Source: Eleginops maclovinus | Taxonomy: Eukaryota; Chordata; Actinopteri; Perciformes; Eleginopidae | Length of the DNA: 64,000 nucleotides | Assembly (NCBI RefSeq): GCF_036324505.1 | Contig: NC_086349.1 | Location: forward strand, 24,794,759 to 24,858,758 | Direction of reading: 5' to 3' | Shown here: one piece after another, positions 63,429 through 64,000 of the stretch | How positions within the stretch are numbered: the stretch's first letter is position 1 | Layout of the letters: each line of letters opens with the position of its first letter | Position numbers and translations under genes: made by a program | The notes under the pieces: generated by a model | Told to the model about the DNA's origin: nothing | Databases searched by the model: none | Seen by the model: the letters and a program-made list of their open reading frames with translations, nothing else

Positions 63429-64000
63429 GTTTGAAGAAAGGGAAAACCCCGAAAAGGTGAGTAAATGAACAGGTATATCATTAACACACTATGGTTTACA
63501 TGAGTGTTAACTGAGACACTCAGAAAAAATGCAACCCAAAGAGAGATAGAGGACAATATAAAGGGGAAGAAATACTCGACCATCTGCAGGGGGAATAAGG
63601 CAGAAGACGAGATGGGGATGACACACATGTAGTTGTAGAAGCGGCTCCATGCCTCGGGGTTTGGTGCCATTTGGTGCCTGTTTGGACTACCAGCCACACA
63701 CAGAAAGCACACAGTTACACATCAATACAGAAACACACACACCATTCACACGAGGCCCGGATGAGCCGTGCCTCACTAACACACATTCACCAGAGACCCT
63801 TTTAATAATGCAGAGGGCAGCGAGCCTACGGGCGGCTGCTGGTTCCAATCCCTCAGACAATCTGGCCTCAGAAATACACTTTAAATAGTGTTTTTATTGC
63901 CCTTATATTACCCAGAGATTAGACAGAAAGACAACTCTGGTAGATTAAACGTATAGAGGCTGCACCATTTAGAAATAATAACCAATCAAAATGTTTTATT
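63429..64000. other. Non-coding right edge
   Basis: Mixed DNA with a short ACACAC stretch near 63735; no exon or recognised repeat. Frames on either strand (63416-63712, 63649-63888) show no family features. Confidence 0.45.

Overview
The window looks like nuclear DNA of a bony fish, most likely a spiny-rayed (percomorph) teleost. Evidence seen directly: an AT-leaning background, very dense and long (CA)n/(TG)n tracts (up to about 200 bp), a tRNA-derived SINE of the fish type, decayed LINE tails and several families of short dispersed repeats. Almost all of the 64 kb is intronic or intergenic. There is no operon-like structure, no CRISPR array, no rRNA and no convincing tRNA gene. Nearly every long open reading frame is a by-product of simple sequence (CA, CT, GA or CCT tracts) or lies in a repeat.

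Only three coding exons can be supported, all on the + strand. Gene A (left end) has a serine-rich exon at 2679-2915 and a following exon at 7049-7124. The reading frame crosses the junction cleanly (phase 2 to phase 2) and ends in TAA at 7122-7124, so this is probably the 3' end of a gene whose earlier exons lie left of the window. Its tail has two copies of an H-Q-[Y/F]-C-C-P-A motif, one per exon. A 3' UTR candidate follows to about 8.6 kb. Gene B starts near 38.85 kb: a small ATG-bearing exon (38849-38913) with a good start context and a strong GTAAGA donor, in a locally CpG-rich stretch. If this is right, 38.9-64 kb is its first intron. I could not name either gene with confidence. The start of gene B recalls one annotated start of mammalian IQSEC1 (M-W-C-x-x-C spacing), but this is memory only.

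Layout: 1-8.6 kb, 3' part of gene A with large CA/TG arrays. 8.6-20 kb, mostly plain AT-rich DNA. 20-22.2 kb, purine-rich minisatellite plus a long opposed CA and TG pair. 22.5-38.5 kb, intergenic DNA with MITE-like, LINE and SINE remnants and a higher-order repeat at 26 kb. 38.6-39.1 kb, putative promoter and first exon of gene B. 39.4-40.0 kb, three-copy tandem repeat. 40-64 kb, intron with many dispersed repeats, including a three-copy family shared with 35.6 kb.

The strongest novelty leads are the unidentified paired-motif C-terminus of gene A, the unidentified Cys-containing N-terminus of gene B, and a 0.45-0.55 kb dispersed family (35.6, 45.4 and 53.9 kb, all one orientation). I found no convincing new multi-gene system.
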